DNA of 41,877 nt from assembly GCA_021818425.1 (NCBI GenBank), contig JAKAEC010000009.1:1-41877 (forward strand), read 5' to 3'. The notes under the pieces are model-generated. The model was given only the letters and a program-made list of their open reading frames with translations. It ran no database searches and had not been told where the DNA came from. The position numbers and the translations under genes are program-made. Below, in pieces: positions 32,325 to 41,245 of the stretch; position 1 is the first letter of the stretch, and each line of letters starts with the position of its first letter. The stretch is from Pseudomonadota bacterium (GTDB taxonomy: Bacteria; Pseudomonadota; Alphaproteobacteria; Acetobacterales; Acetobacteraceae).

Positions 32325-33284
32325 TCAGTCGGTTTGCCAAACTCTCCAAGCGCTCACAGGGTTCGTTTCCTGCTCGCGTGCAACGGCGAAATCCGCCAGT
32401 CGTAGCGCCACCGCCGCATGTTCCATCACTATGTTGGCGTCTTCGCCACTGCCATGCCAGCGTGGCGCAAGGCCAACGGTTATCAGCGTTCGGTCTGGGA
32501 GCAGTGCTGGCAACGTGGAGCAGAATTTTGCGGCACGTTCGCCTCCGGTCAGATGGTCCATATTGTCGCACCATAAGCCGATCGTGGTCTCATTGATCCT
32601 CCCCAACAGATCCGTGGGGCGAACGATGTCACGTAATTCCTCCGCCAAGCGCATCGCCACGGCGGCACGCATTTTTTCCTCCGCACGCGCAAACCCGAGA
32701 TACAGCAGCGTTCCCGGCCGCTCTTCCACGTCAAGCCTGTCCAGTCTGCGGGAGATTTCATCTCCAAACACCATGCTAGTCCACAGCCCAGTTTCCTCGT
32801 CCAGCATTGTCTCAAGACGGGACGGCAATCCCGACGCGGTGCCGGTGTCTAACTCCGGCAGCGCGAGTTCTGGTGCCTCCATATCGAATAGCAGGCCGTA
32901 AATGCCAGCCACTGTCGTTCCGGAAAGGCGAGGTGCCAGAGACAGGCGATAGAGTAGCGAGGTTTCTCCAGCGCCGCGCAGCCGGACGCGTCCGTGCCAA
33001 GCCACACATTCCACGCAGATGGTTGCAATGATCGAGCGCAACTCCGAGGCGCTGAGCGCCGCCTCCTCTTGCGAAGGTCCACTAAGCAGACCGGCAAGCT
33101 CTGTCCCAATCATCTCAGACGCCTGTCGACCCAATACGCGGCCAGGGCCAAAGGCAGTAAACCGGCCGAGCTTGTCAGTTTCGAAGGCCAGATCGGCAAG
33201 CATCGACCCTACGGCAAGCCATGAGGTACTCGACAGAACTGGCAGTGTGGACATGAGTGAAACCGGGAGTTGTGATTTGGTCAT
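32325..33284 (-). CDS. PAS-like protein with degenerate GGDEF domain
   Basis: A 319-residue cytoplasmic protein. Residues about 28-135 resemble a PAS sensor (LADLAFETDKLGRFTAFGPG, ending with AGIYGLLFDMEAPE). From about 160 a GGDEF-like fold follows (LDEETGLWTSMVFGDEISRR, then VRPTDLLGRINETTIGLWCD). The catalytic GGDEF hexapeptide is replaced by GRINET, so diguanylate synthesis is not expected. Such proteins usually act as sensors or docking factors. The start at 33284 has no good ribosome site, so its exact N-terminus is uncertain. It lies downstream of aroC on the same strand with about 100 bases between. Confidence 0.65.
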   Translation of the reverse strand: MTKSQLPVSLMSTLPVLSSTSWLAVGSMLADLAFETDKLGRFTAFGPGRVLGRQASEMIGTELAGLLSGPSQEEAALSASELRSIIATICVECVAWHGRVRLRGAGETSLLYRLSLAPRLSGTTVAGIYGLLFDMEAPELALPELDTGTASGLPSRLETMLDEETGLWTSMVFGDEISRRLDRLDVEERPGTLLYLGFARAEEKMRAAVAMRLAEELRDIVRPTDLLGRINETTIGLWCDNMDHLTGGERAAKFCSTLPALLPDRTLITVGLAPRWHGSGEDANIVMEHAAVALRLADFAVAREQETNPVSAWRVWQTD

Positions 33285-33389
33285 TACAGCGCTTTAGAGA
33301 GCTTCCGTTAGAAAACACTTAAGCTTTTAAAGCTGGAATCACACATTAAATTGTTCCGTAAACCGGGTCTTTGAGGATAGCATTTCAGT

Positions 33390-34463
33390 CTAATGCCCCG
33401 TTTGGCCACGATGACGCAACAGATGGTCAGCCAGTACGCAGGCTAACATGGCCTCGCCTACCGGGACGGCACGGATACCAACGCACGGGTCGTGCCGTCC
33501 CTTGGTCATGACCTCTACATTTTTGCCATCCGCGCTGACAGACTGCTTGGGAATTAGAATGGAGCTCGTTGGCTTTACGGCAAAACGCGCCACGATGGGC
33601 TGGCCGGTGGCGATGCCACCAAGAATTCCTCCAGCGTGGTTGGAAAGAAATTCGATGTTCCCGGACTTGATGCGCATTTCATCAGCATTTTCCTCGCCTC
33701 GAAGGGCAGCTGCGGCGAAGCCATCGCCAATCTCCACCGCCTTCACGGCGTTAATGCTCATCAGTGCCGCAGCGATGTCTGCATCCAGCTTGCCATAGAG
33801 TGGGGCGCCCAGCCCGGGCTTAACACCCTCGGCGACTACTTCCAGCACCGCGCCGATGGATGAGCCCGCCTTGCGGATGGCATCCAGCTCGGCTTCCCAG
33901 TTCATTGCCGTTTCGGCGTCCGGGCAGAAGAACGGATTTTCGTTTACCTTCGTCCAATCCCAACGTGCGCGGTCAATTCCGTGCGCGCCCATCGCTACCA
34001 TGGCGCCGCGAATTAATACGTCCGGTCCGAGCACCTTGCGGGCAATAGCCCCGGCCGCCACGCGCATTGCAGTCTCTCGGGCAGAGGAGCGGCCGCCGCC
34101 CCGCGGGTCGCGGTGGCCATATTTCATGTCATAGGCCACGTCCGCATGGCCTGGCCGGTAGCGCGCCGCGATGCTCTCGTAATCTTTGGAGCGCTGGTCG
34201 GTATTCTCAATGATAAGCGAGATCGGGGTGCCCGTCGTCTTGCCCTCATATACGCCCGAGAGAATCCGGACTTGGTCTGCTTCCTGCCGCTGTGTGGTGA
34301 AACGGGACTGACCGGGGCGGCGCTTATCCAGGTAAGGCTGGATATCGGCTTCGGTGAGCTCAATGCCGGGCGGGCAACCGTCCACTACCGCTCCGATGGC
34401 AGGGCCGTGGCTTTCACCCCAGGTGGTCACGCGGAATAGCTGGCCGAAACTATTGTATGACAT
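33390..34463 (-). CDS. aroC: Chorismate synthase
   Basis: A 357-residue enzyme of the shikimate pathway that needs reduced FMN. It starts [20 protein letters not shown] and includes [34 protein letters not shown] and the C-terminal [13 protein letters not shown]. The ATG at 34463 has AGGGG about 12 bases upstream and yields the conserved start; a frame open to 34553 adds nothing conserved. It follows fabI on the same strand after a 238-bp gap. Confidence 0.96.
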   Translation of the reverse strand: MSYNSFGQLFRVTTWGESHGPAIGAVVDGCPPGIELTEADIQPYLDKRRPGQSRFTTQRQEADQVRILSGVYEGKTTGTPISLIIENTDQRSKDYESIAARYRPGHADVAYDMKYGHRDPRGGGRSSARETAMRVAAGAIARKVLGPDVLIRGAMVAMGAHGIDRARWDWTKVNENPFFCPDAETAMNWEAELDAIRKAGSSIGAVLEVVAEGVKPGLGAPLYGKLDADIAAALMSINAVKAVEIGDGFAAAALRGEENADEMRIKSGNIEFLSNHAGGILGGIATGQPIVARFAVKPTSSILIPKQSVSADGKNVEVMTKGRHDPCVGIRAVPVGEAMLACVLADHLLRHRGQTGH

Positions 34464-34701
34464 ATTGGCGGGATACCCCTGAACGGGGGCTAAGGCCAGT
34501 ACCCTAGCCACCAGAGAGACTTTTCTCTCCGAATCGTTGCCGCTGTACGACACGGTCGCTCAGGAGCCGCAAATCCGGGCGATTCTGTGGTTCGTCGGAA
34601 CAACTTAGGCCGTGCTCATCCACGACCAGAAGCTCATATTTGGCCCGGCGGCGTGAATTCCCGAATCGGTGGAAGAAGCATGATATACTGCCGTCAAACA
34701 G

Positions 34702-35550
34702 CTACTCGTTCGCAATGCCCATATCTGGCGCTTCGGGGTTTTTCATGCCGACTATATGATATCCGCAATCCACGTGGTGGATTTCACCGGTTACGCCCCT
34801 GGAAAGATCGGATAACAGATAAAGTCCTGAGGCGCCAACGTCAGCGAGTTCGACGTTGCGTTGCAGTGGCGAATTGAGTTTGTTCCATTTCAGAATGTAG
34901 CTGAAATCACCAATGCCGCTGGCGGCCAGAGTTTTTATCGGGCCAGCGGAGAGTCCATTCACACGGATCTTATCAGCCCCCAAATCCGCCGCCATGTAGC
35001 GCACACTGGCTTCAAGTGCCGCCTTGGCGACGCCCATGACATTATAATGTGGCACCCATCGCTCAGCACCCAGATAGGTCAACGTCAGCAGTGAGCCACC
35101 TTCGGGCATTAGCGCTGCAGCTCGTTGGGAAACAGCTGCGAAGGAATAGGCAGAAATATCCAGCGCCTGCTGGAACACCGCGCGTGGCGTATCGACAAAT
35201 CGTCCACGCAGGAAATTCTTATCAGCAAAGCCGATAGCATGCACCAAAAAGTCGATCTTGCCCCATTTTTTCTCGATCGTTTCGAAAGCTACGTCGATCG
35301 CCTCGTCGTCGCCCACGTCACATGGCAATACAAACTCTGATCCGATGGAGGCCGCCAAGGGCCGTACACGTTTCTCTAGTGCCTCGCCCAGAAAGGTGAA
35401 CGCCATTTCACCGCCCTGCGCTGCGACGGCTTGGGCTATGGCCCAGGCAATGGAGCGGTTGTTTGCCACACCCATGACCACACCGCGCTTGCCCTGCATC
35501 AGCGTGCCTTGGGGTGGGGCGGTTTCGATGTCGATCTCGGTCTCGGGCAT
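34702..35550 (-). CDS. fabI: Enoyl-[acyl-carrier-protein] reductase (NADH), FabI type
   Basis: A 282-residue SDR-type enzyme for the last step of fatty acid elongation. The nucleotide region GVANNRSIAWAIAQAVAAQG is characteristic of FabI and not of ordinary SDRs. LVHAIGFADK and the catalytic HYNVMGVAKAALEASVRYMA (Tyr and Lys six residues apart) follow, then RVNGLSAGPIKTLAASGIGD. The ATG at 35550 has GGAG about nine bases upstream. A longer frame reaches 35775, but that part is antisense to pdxH. It is divergent from pdxH across 100 bases. Confidence 0.95.
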   Translation of the reverse strand: MPETEIDIETAPPQGTLMQGKRGVVMGVANNRSIAWAIAQAVAAQGGEMAFTFLGEALEKRVRPLAASIGSEFVLPCDVGDDEAIDVAFETIEKKWGKIDFLVHAIGFADKNFLRGRFVDTPRAVFQQALDISAYSFAAVSQRAAALMPEGGSLLTLTYLGAERWVPHYNVMGVAKAALEASVRYMAADLGADKIRVNGLSAGPIKTLAASGIGDFSYILKWNKLNSPLQRNVELADVGASGLYLLSDLSRGVTGEIHHVDCGYHIVGMKNPEAPDMGIANE

Positions 35551-35650
35551 GGTGGACAACTCCGTGATGCTATCGTCTTGAGGATTGGGTGGTGGCATAG
35601 AGTACTGGGAGCAATCAAGGCTCGCAGATATTGAAGGAGACTCAGAGCAG

Positions 35651-36229
35651 ATGAGCGAAGACCCATTCCGCCGGTTTGGCGCCTGGTTTGAGGAAGCCGG
35701 ACGCAGCGAGCCGAGTGATCCCAACGCCATGACGGTGGCGACGGTTGGCGCGGATGGCCGCCCCGCGGCACGCACATTGCTCTTGAAAGACTGGGATGAG
35801 CGGGGGTTTGTTTTTTACGGCAACCTCGGGTCGCGCAAGGCGCGGGAGATGGCGGGCAACTCCCACGTCGCCCTGCTGTTTCATTGGAAAAGCCTGCAGC
35901 GCCAGATTCGTATCGAAGGTGTTGTTGCGCCGGTCGAATCGGACCTGGCTGATGAATATTTTGCGACCCGTCCCCGCATCTCGCAACTCGGGGCCTGGGC
36001 GTCCGAGCAATCGCGGCCGCTTGCCTCCCGCGCGGTTTTTGAGGAGCGTCTGCGCGAGGTCGATGTACGGTTTTCCGGCCGGCCAGTGCCAAGGCCGGAA
36101 TTCTGGTCTGGCTGGCGGTTGACGCCGGACTATTTCGAATTCTGGCAGGGCGTGGATTTCCGTCTTCATGAGCGCTTGATTTTTAAGCTTGAGGACACAA
36201 GCTGGGCAACTGGCTACCTTTACCCCTGA
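35651..36229 (+). CDS. pdxH: Pyridoxine/pyridoxamine 5'-phosphate oxidase
   Basis: A 192-residue FMN enzyme that makes pyridoxal 5'-phosphate. It contains AMTVATVGADGRPAARTLLL, YGNLGSRKAREMAGN, ALLFHWKSLQRQIRIEGVV, SQLGAWASEQSRPL and the end DFRLHERLIF. AAGGAGA at 35634-35640 supports the ATG at 35651. The last ten bases overlap the convergent rsmI. It supplies the cofactor of enzymes such as GlyA. Confidence 0.95.
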   Translation: MSEDPFRRFGAWFEEAGRSEPSDPNAMTVATVGADGRPAARTLLLKDWDERGFVFYGNLGSRKAREMAGNSHVALLFHWKSLQRQIRIEGVVAPVESDLADEYFATRPRISQLGAWASEQSRPLASRAVFEERLREVDVRFSGRPVPRPEFWSGWRLTPDYFEFWQGVDFRLHERLIFKLEDTSWATGYLYP

Positions 36230-37137
36230 TCCAGCAATTCCAGTGCGCGCTTATAAACCTGTTTTTTAGGCAATCCGGTCGCTGCTGCTACCGCAGCTGC
36301 GGCATCTTTGACGCTCATTCTGGCCAGTGCGACGCGTAGCGACTCCTCAAGCGATTTTGCGCCCTCTTCGTCCTGTCCCGCTGGGCCGACCACAACCACG
36401 ATCTCTCCCCGCGCCTGCACTGCGGTGTAATGTGCAGCCAACGTAGCCAACGTATCGCGTCGTACTTCCTCGAAATGCTTGGTTAACTCCCGGCACACTG
36501 CTGCCGGGCGTGGTCCGAAAACAGACATGGCGTCAGTTAAAAACGCAGCCAGTCGATGCGGCGCCTCGTAGAAAACATGAGTGGCGTTGAGCCCCGCCAA
36601 TTCGGCGCCTCGTAACGCGGCCATGGCGGCGCGGCGCGCGCCATGGCGAGGCGGCAAGAAGCCGGTGAACAGAAAGGGTTGCGGAGGAAGGCCGGAAAGC
36701 GTTAGCGCCAGGACAGCGGCGTTCGGCCCCGGCACGCCCGAAACACTTAAGCCCGCGTCGATGGTGGCGCGCACCAGCCGGTAGCCCGGGTCCGAGACCA
36801 GGGGCGTTCCGGCATCAGAAATCAGGGCGAATCGCTGTCCGGCTTGCATCGCCTCGATCAATCGGGGTAAGGCTGCTTCTTCGTTATGCTCGTGCAAAGC
36901 AATGCACTTTTGCCTAATATTATGGGTGCGCAGCAGCACGGCGCTTGTCCTGGTGTCTTCACACAAAATTACATTCACGCAAGATAAGACCTCCCGCGCC
37001 CGGTCAGAGAGGTCTTGCAGGTTGCCGATCGGCGTGGAAACCAGCACAAGGGATGGTAGGGGCTCCCGAATCTGTGCCCGGGGGAGTGCGTCCGTTGGAG
37101 GGTCTTCAGTTGCGTCTTGCGCCTTATCTTCGTTCAT
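36220..37137 (-). CDS. rsmI: 16S rRNA (cytidine-1402 2'-O)-methyltransferase
   Basis: A 305-residue SAM-dependent methyltransferase of the tetrapyrrole-methylase fold. Motifs in order are LVLVSTPIGNLQDLSDRARE, CEDTRTSAVLL, LISDAGTPLVSDPGYRLVRA, SGVPGPNAA and FYEAPHRL. The C-terminal helical part AAAVAAATGLPKKQVYKRAL is usual. AGGAG five bases before the ATG fixes the start, which lies inside the 5' coding region of the divergent lipoprotein gene. Confidence 0.95.
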   Translation of the reverse strand: MNEDKAQDATEDPPTDALPRAQIREPLPSLVLVSTPIGNLQDLSDRAREVLSCVNVILCEDTRTSAVLLRTHNIRQKCIALHEHNEEAALPRLIEAMQAGQRFALISDAGTPLVSDPGYRLVRATIDAGLSVSGVPGPNAAVLALTLSGLPPQPFLFTGFLPPRHGARRAAMAALRGAELAGLNATHVFYEAPHRLAAFLTDAMSVFGPRPAAVCRELTKHFEEVRRDTLATLAAHYTAVQARGEIVVVVGPAGQDEEGAKSLEESLRVALARMSVKDAAAAVAAATGLPKKQVYKRALELLDQG

Positions 37138-38387
37138 CTGTGCTCCTCGGCGCCACGCTGGCGCTGGTAAGCTGCGCCGGTCAAGCCCCTCAATTTGCCA
37201 ACGGCACCGGCATGCCTACGTCGCTTACGCCGGGTTCGGTGTCTCCTACCTCGAATTTTGGTAAGTCCAGCGGTAATGTGCTGTTGTTGGTGCCGCTTTC
37301 CGGCCCGCTCGCGCCAGTTGGCCAGGTGCTGGTTAATGCCGCAAAGCTGGTCTTCCCGCCTGGCAGCTCTCCGGCGCTTGATATCCGCGACACTGGGGGC
37401 ACTCCGGCGGGTGCAGTTAGTGCTGCCAAGGCGGGGCTTGCCGCTGGAGATGGTATTATTCTTGGTCCGCTCACTGCAGGCGAGACCGAGGCTGTCGCCC
37501 CTATCGCTAGGCAGGCGGGCGTGAATGTTCTCGCTTTCACGAACGACAGCGCGGTGGAAGCGCCGGGTGTCTGGGCGCTTGGCATTACCCCCGCACAGCA
37601 GGTGGAGCGCGTGGTACAGGTTGCAGCTGATTCTGGCCATACTCAGCTTGCCGGGTTGGTGCCTGACACGGATTTCGGCCGTAGCTTAGTGCAAGCCATG
37701 CAGAAGGAGGCGGCTGTGCTTGGCGAACCTTCGCCGCAAGTTGCATATTATGGTCAGGATTTTTCAAGCATTAACGTAGCAGTTCGGTCGCTCTCCGACT
37801 GGGACCAACGCGGCGCCGAATTGGTGGCTGAGACTAAGGCGGCGCAAGATGAGGATACTGAAGCGGGGCTTGAAAAGGCCCGTGAGCTTCGGAGCCAGCA
37901 AGTTGCCCCGCCCAACTTCAACGCGTTGTTTATTGGTGCGACGGATGCCAACACCCTGGCCGAAATTGCGAACTTTTTGCCCTATTATGACGTTTCGCCG
38001 CCGCAGGTGCAGATGATGGGCCCCACTTTGTGGAGCAATCTAGCCACCGCCATGGCGACCCAGCCGGCTTTGGTGGGGGCCATTTACGCCGCCCCAGATC
38101 CTGCAGACGCAGCAACATTCCAGGCAAAATACAGCGCCTCTTATGGCAGCGCCCCGCCCGGCATCGCGGATATTGCCTTTGATGCTGCGGCTCTTGCTAG
38201 GCTGGCTGCATCCTCTGGCGGTTACACAACTCATGTGCTGACCGCTCCCTCCGGTTTCACGGGCACAGACGGACTCATGGTTCTACGGCCCGATGGATCG
38301 GTAAAGCGTGGTCTTGCTGTGTTCTCGGTCGCAACAGGCCAGCCAGGTATCGTTTCTCCAGCGCCCACAAAGCTGGGCAAGCCATAG
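37110..38387 (+). CDS. Penicillin-binding protein activator LppC/LpoA-like lipoprotein
   Basis: A 425-residue outer-membrane-type lipoprotein with a periplasmic-binding fold. The TTG at 37110, with GGAGGG at 37097-37102, gives a clean lipoprotein signal that ends in LALVSCAG with the lipidated cysteine at residue 24. The mature part reads VLLLVPLSGPLAPVGQVLVN and LVPDTDFGRSLVQAMQKEAA, as in LppC/LpoA, which stimulate peptidoglycan synthesis. The frame is open to 36945, but that part is antisense to rsmI and has no signal. The two genes thus overlap head to head by 28 bases, the standard rsmI-lppC neighbourhood but unusually tight. phoR follows after six bases. Confidence 0.85.
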   Translation: MRLAPYLRSSVLLGATLALVSCAGQAPQFANGTGMPTSLTPGSVSPTSNFGKSSGNVLLLVPLSGPLAPVGQVLVNAAKLVFPPGSSPALDIRDTGGTPAGAVSAAKAGLAAGDGIILGPLTAGETEAVAPIARQAGVNVLAFTNDSAVEAPGVWALGITPAQQVERVVQVAADSGHTQLAGLVPDTDFGRSLVQAMQKEAAVLGEPSPQVAYYGQDFSSINVAVRSLSDWDQRGAELVAETKAAQDEDTEAGLEKARELRSQQVAPPNFNALFIGATDANTLAEIANFLPYYDVSPPQVQMMGPTLWSNLATAMATQPALVGAIYAAPDPADAATFQAKYSASYGSAPPGIADIAFDAAALARLAASSGGYTTHVLTAPSGFTGTDGLMVLRPDGSVKRGLAVFSVATGQPGIVSPAPTKLGKP

Positions 38388-38393
38388 CGGCTA

Positions 38394-39767
38394 ATGTCTG
38401 AAGAAGCGAACAGAGAGCAGGCTCGCCTTGCAGCAATAGCGCTGCTCTTTGCGCTCACGGCGGTACCCACCGCGGTTTTTGCGATGCTGGCTGTTCTGGG
38501 TGAGCTGCGCCCCTCAATAGCTTTGCTTGGCTGGGTCCTTTGCAGCTTAACCTCCATTGGGTTTGCACTTTTGTTGAGGCGCGACGTGATGGCGATGGCG
38601 CGGCTGGTGCATTCTCTGCGCAGTGCGCCTGAAGCTCTTCCGCCCGAACCGCGGTTACTGATGCCCGGCATGAGCGACTTGGGTGCGGAGGCGATGCGGC
38701 TTGTCCATGTCGAGCGGCTGTCACGTGGACGGCACAATGCAAGCGCCGCGGAAGACAAAACGCTGCTCGAACGTTTGCCAGATCCGCTGCTGAAGCTCGA
38801 CATGGATGGTGGCATCTTGTGGCGCAACGATAGCGCCGTCACCGCCTTTGGTACGGAAACCGCAGCCATGCTTCGCCATCCGGATATCCGTGCGGCACTG
38901 AACGAAGCGCAAGCTGACGGCCTGCCTGTCCGAAGAGAAATTGTTCTTGCCGTGCCAGTAACCCGCGATCTTGAGGTAACGATAATTCCTGTTGGCGGCC
39001 CCGTTTACATGTTGGTGAATGATCGGACGCGCGAGCGCGCGCTAGAGAAGATGCGAGCTGATTTCGTCGCTAATTCCAGCCACGAGCTGCGCACGCCGCT
39101 CGCCAGCCTCATCGGCTTTATCGAAACTCTGCGTGGGCCGGCGGCCGACGACAGCGAGGCTCAGCAACGGTTTTTGGGCATCATGGCGGAGCAGGCGGCG
39201 CGGATGCAACGACTGATCGGCGACCTTTTATCCTTGTCCAGAATCGAGATCACGGAACATTCGCCACCCAAAGACATGCTGCATTTGCCGCCTTTACTTG
39301 AACGGATCGCGGCTGGGCTGGAACCAATGCTGCAGGCACAAAGTACGACGTTGAACATGAGCGTGCCCCCGAATCTTCCACAAATCCCTGCCGATGCCGA
39401 TCAGCTCACGCAGGTATTCACTAATCTTCTCGATAACGCGCTCAAATATGGCCGACCAGGCGGCGAGATCAAACTTACTGCCAGTGCAGCGCCCGATCCG
39501 CGCTTCCCTGCTGGCGGCATTGTTGTGAGAATTGAGGATAATGGCGTTGGCATCGCGCGCGAGCATCTTCCGCGTCTTACCGAGCGTTTCTACCGGGTGG
39601 ATAAGGGACGTTCCCGCGCTATCGGCGGAACCGGGCTGGGGCTTGCCATCGTGAAGCATGCGGTCAATCGCCATCGTGGCCAACTGCTCATCGACAGCGA
39701 AGTCGGCAAGGGCACGTTTTTCACGATTTGGTTGCCGGGAAGAAGCCGCCTGGGCAAGACAGAATGA
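38394..39767 (+). CDS. phoR: Phosphate-regulon-type sensor histidine kinase PhoR
   Basis: A 457-residue membrane kinase. Two membrane helices lie in the first 62 residues (AAIALLFALTAVPTAVFAML and IALLGWVLCSLTSIGFALLL) with almost no periplasmic loop. A PAS-like part around 125-210 is followed by the kinase core: His230 in FVANSSHELRTPLASLIGFI, NLLDNALKYG, DNGVGI, RFYRVDKGRS and GGTGLGLAIVKHA. Everything needed for activity is present. It follows the lipoprotein gene after six bases, so they are probably one operon. No response regulator or pst genes are in view, which leaves the phosphate role as inference from the domain pattern. Confidence 0.85.
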   Translation: MSEEANREQARLAAIALLFALTAVPTAVFAMLAVLGELRPSIALLGWVLCSLTSIGFALLLRRDVMAMARLVHSLRSAPEALPPEPRLLMPGMSDLGAEAMRLVHVERLSRGRHNASAAEDKTLLERLPDPLLKLDMDGGILWRNDSAVTAFGTETAAMLRHPDIRAALNEAQADGLPVRREIVLAVPVTRDLEVTIIPVGGPVYMLVNDRTRERALEKMRADFVANSSHELRTPLASLIGFIETLRGPAADDSEAQQRFLGIMAEQAARMQRLIGDLLSLSRIEITEHSPPKDMLHLPPLLERIAAGLEPMLQAQSTTLNMSVPPNLPQIPADADQLTQVFTNLLDNALKYGRPGGEIKLTASAAPDPRFPAGGIVVRIEDNGVGIAREHLPRLTERFYRVDKGRSRAIGGTGLGLAIVKHAVNRHRGQLLIDSEVGKGTFFTIWLPGRSRLGKTE

Positions 39768-39814
39768 ACCGCAAAAAGTTATGGATATTCCGCCGGAACG
39801 GGAGGAGTTGAAGC

Positions 39815-41245
39815 ATGGCCTTATGGATGATCGTTGCCGCATTTATCATAATTGGGCTGGTTGCGACGTTCATTCACGATAAACTGCAAACCCACCATAC
39901 AGTACTGCGCAATTATCCGGTCATTGGTCATTTCCGCTACTTCGCCGAAACTTGGGGTGCGTATATGCGCCAGTACCAATATCTACCGGATTGGGTGGAA
40001 CGCCCCTTCAATCGGCTGGAGCGCAGTTGGGTCTACCGGTCTGCCAAAGGGGTTTCCAACTATATCAGCTTTGGCTCGGAGGCGGTGCCCACCTTTGTTT
40101 TCCGCAACACGGCCTTCCCGGTTCTGGAAGAAGACAAAAGATCCTATCCCGGCAAGCTTATCGGCATTGCCAATGGCCCTGGCGCCTGTGCGGAGCCTTA
40201 TCCGGCGTCAAGCTTTTTTAATATCTCCGGCATGTCGTATGGCGCGCTTAGTCATACGGCGGTTACCGCTCTTTCGCGCGGGGCTAAGTTGGCCGGCATC
40301 TGGCTGAGTACGGGCGAGGGGGGGTTGAGCCGCTATCACTTGGAAGGCGGTGCGGACATCGTCATGCAGATCGGCACCGCCAAATATGGTGTGCGCGACG
40401 CGGAGGGAAATCTCTCGGAGGCAAAGCTACGTGAAATTGCCGCCTATCCGCAAGTAAAGATGTTTGAAGTGAAGCTGGCCCAGGGGGCGAAGCCCGGCAA
40501 GGGCGGCATCTTGCCGGGCGGAAAGGTAACCCCTGAAATTGCCGAAATCCGTGGAATCACGGTAGGGCAGGATTCCATTTCTCCCAATCGTCACCGAGAC
40601 ATTGGCAGTATCCAGGAGCTCGGTGCGTTCGTTAACCGTGTCCGTACCATCACTGGCAAGCCGGTGGGCGTGAAGTTCGTTGTCGGAGACCCTGCTTTCC
40701 TTGATGATTGGTTTGGCGATTGCGCACAAAATCCAGAGCATTGCCCAGACTATGTGCAGATTGACGGTGGCGAGGGGGGTACGGGAGCAGCACCCGAGGC
40801 GCTTGCCGATTATGTCGGCCTGCCGATTACCCAAGCCCTGCCGTACGTCGCGGCTCTACGTTATGAACATGGACTTCAGAACCGCATCCGAATCATTGCT
40901 TCCGGCAAGCTTGTTACGCCGGACAAGGTGGCCTGGGCGCTTTGTATGGGGGCGGATTTTGTTTCCTCTGCACGCGGCTTCATGTTTGCGCTGGGTTGTA
41001 TCCAGGCGATGAAATGCGGCTCGGGCAAATGCCCCACCGGCGTAACTGCCGCTGATTCGCGACTGATCCACGGACTCGACCCAACGGATAAGGCCGTGCG
41101 GGTTTCCCGCTATGCGCTAAAGATGCGCGACGAGGTCGAAATCATCGCCCATAGCTGCGGCCTGACGGATCCTAGCAAGTTCGCTCCTAAGCACGTCACT
41201 GCCATCGAAAATGGCGTAGCAGGATTCAGGGCCCAATCCAGTTGA
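39815..41245 (+). CDS. Membrane-anchored FMN-binding glutamate synthase family protein with Fe-S cysteines
   Basis: A 476-residue protein. One N-terminal membrane helix (LWMIVAAFIIIGLVATFI) is followed by a TIM-barrel like the FMN domain of glutamate synthase: NISGMSYGALSHTAVTALSR, KLAQGAKPGKGGILPGGKVT, QIDGGEGGTGAAPEALADYV and RIIASGKLVTPDKVAWAL. A Cys-x5-Cys-x4-Cys triad (Cys395, Cys401, Cys406) matches the 3Fe-4S ligands of GltB. It has no amidotransferase or GXGXG domain of its own, so the ammonia or amine source is unknown. GGGAGGAG before the ATG is a very good ribosome site. The next gene starts within its stop codon. It resembles mgsC in fold but belongs to another branch. Confidence 0.85.
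   Translation: MALWMIVAAFIIIGLVATFIHDKLQTHHTVLRNYPVIGHFRYFAETWGAYMRQYQYLPDWVERPFNRLERSWVYRSAKGVSNYISFGSEAVPTFVFRNTAFPVLEEDKRSYPGKLIGIANGPGACAEPYPASSFFNISGMSYGALSHTAVTALSRGAKLAGIWLSTGEGGLSRYHLEGGADIVMQIGTAKYGVRDAEGNLSEAKLREIAAYPQVKMFEVKLAQGAKPGKGGILPGGKVTPEIAEIRGITVGQDSISPNRHRDIGSIQELGAFVNRVRTITGKPVGVKFVVGDPAFLDDWFGDCAQNPEHCPDYVQIDGGEGGTGAAPEALADYVGLPITQALPYVAALRYEHGLQNRIRIIASGKLVTPDKVAWALCMGADFVSSARGFMFALGCIQAMKCGSGKCPTGVTAADSRLIHGLDPTDKAVRVSRYALKMRDEVEIIAHSCGLTDPSKFAPKHVTAIENGVAGFRAQSS

Noticed and set aside
33330-33342. Small AT-rich palindrome AGCTTTTAAAGCT near the start of the PAS/GGDEF gene as the aroC terminator
   Set aside because: The stem is short and AT-rich and has no T run in the direction of aroC transcription.
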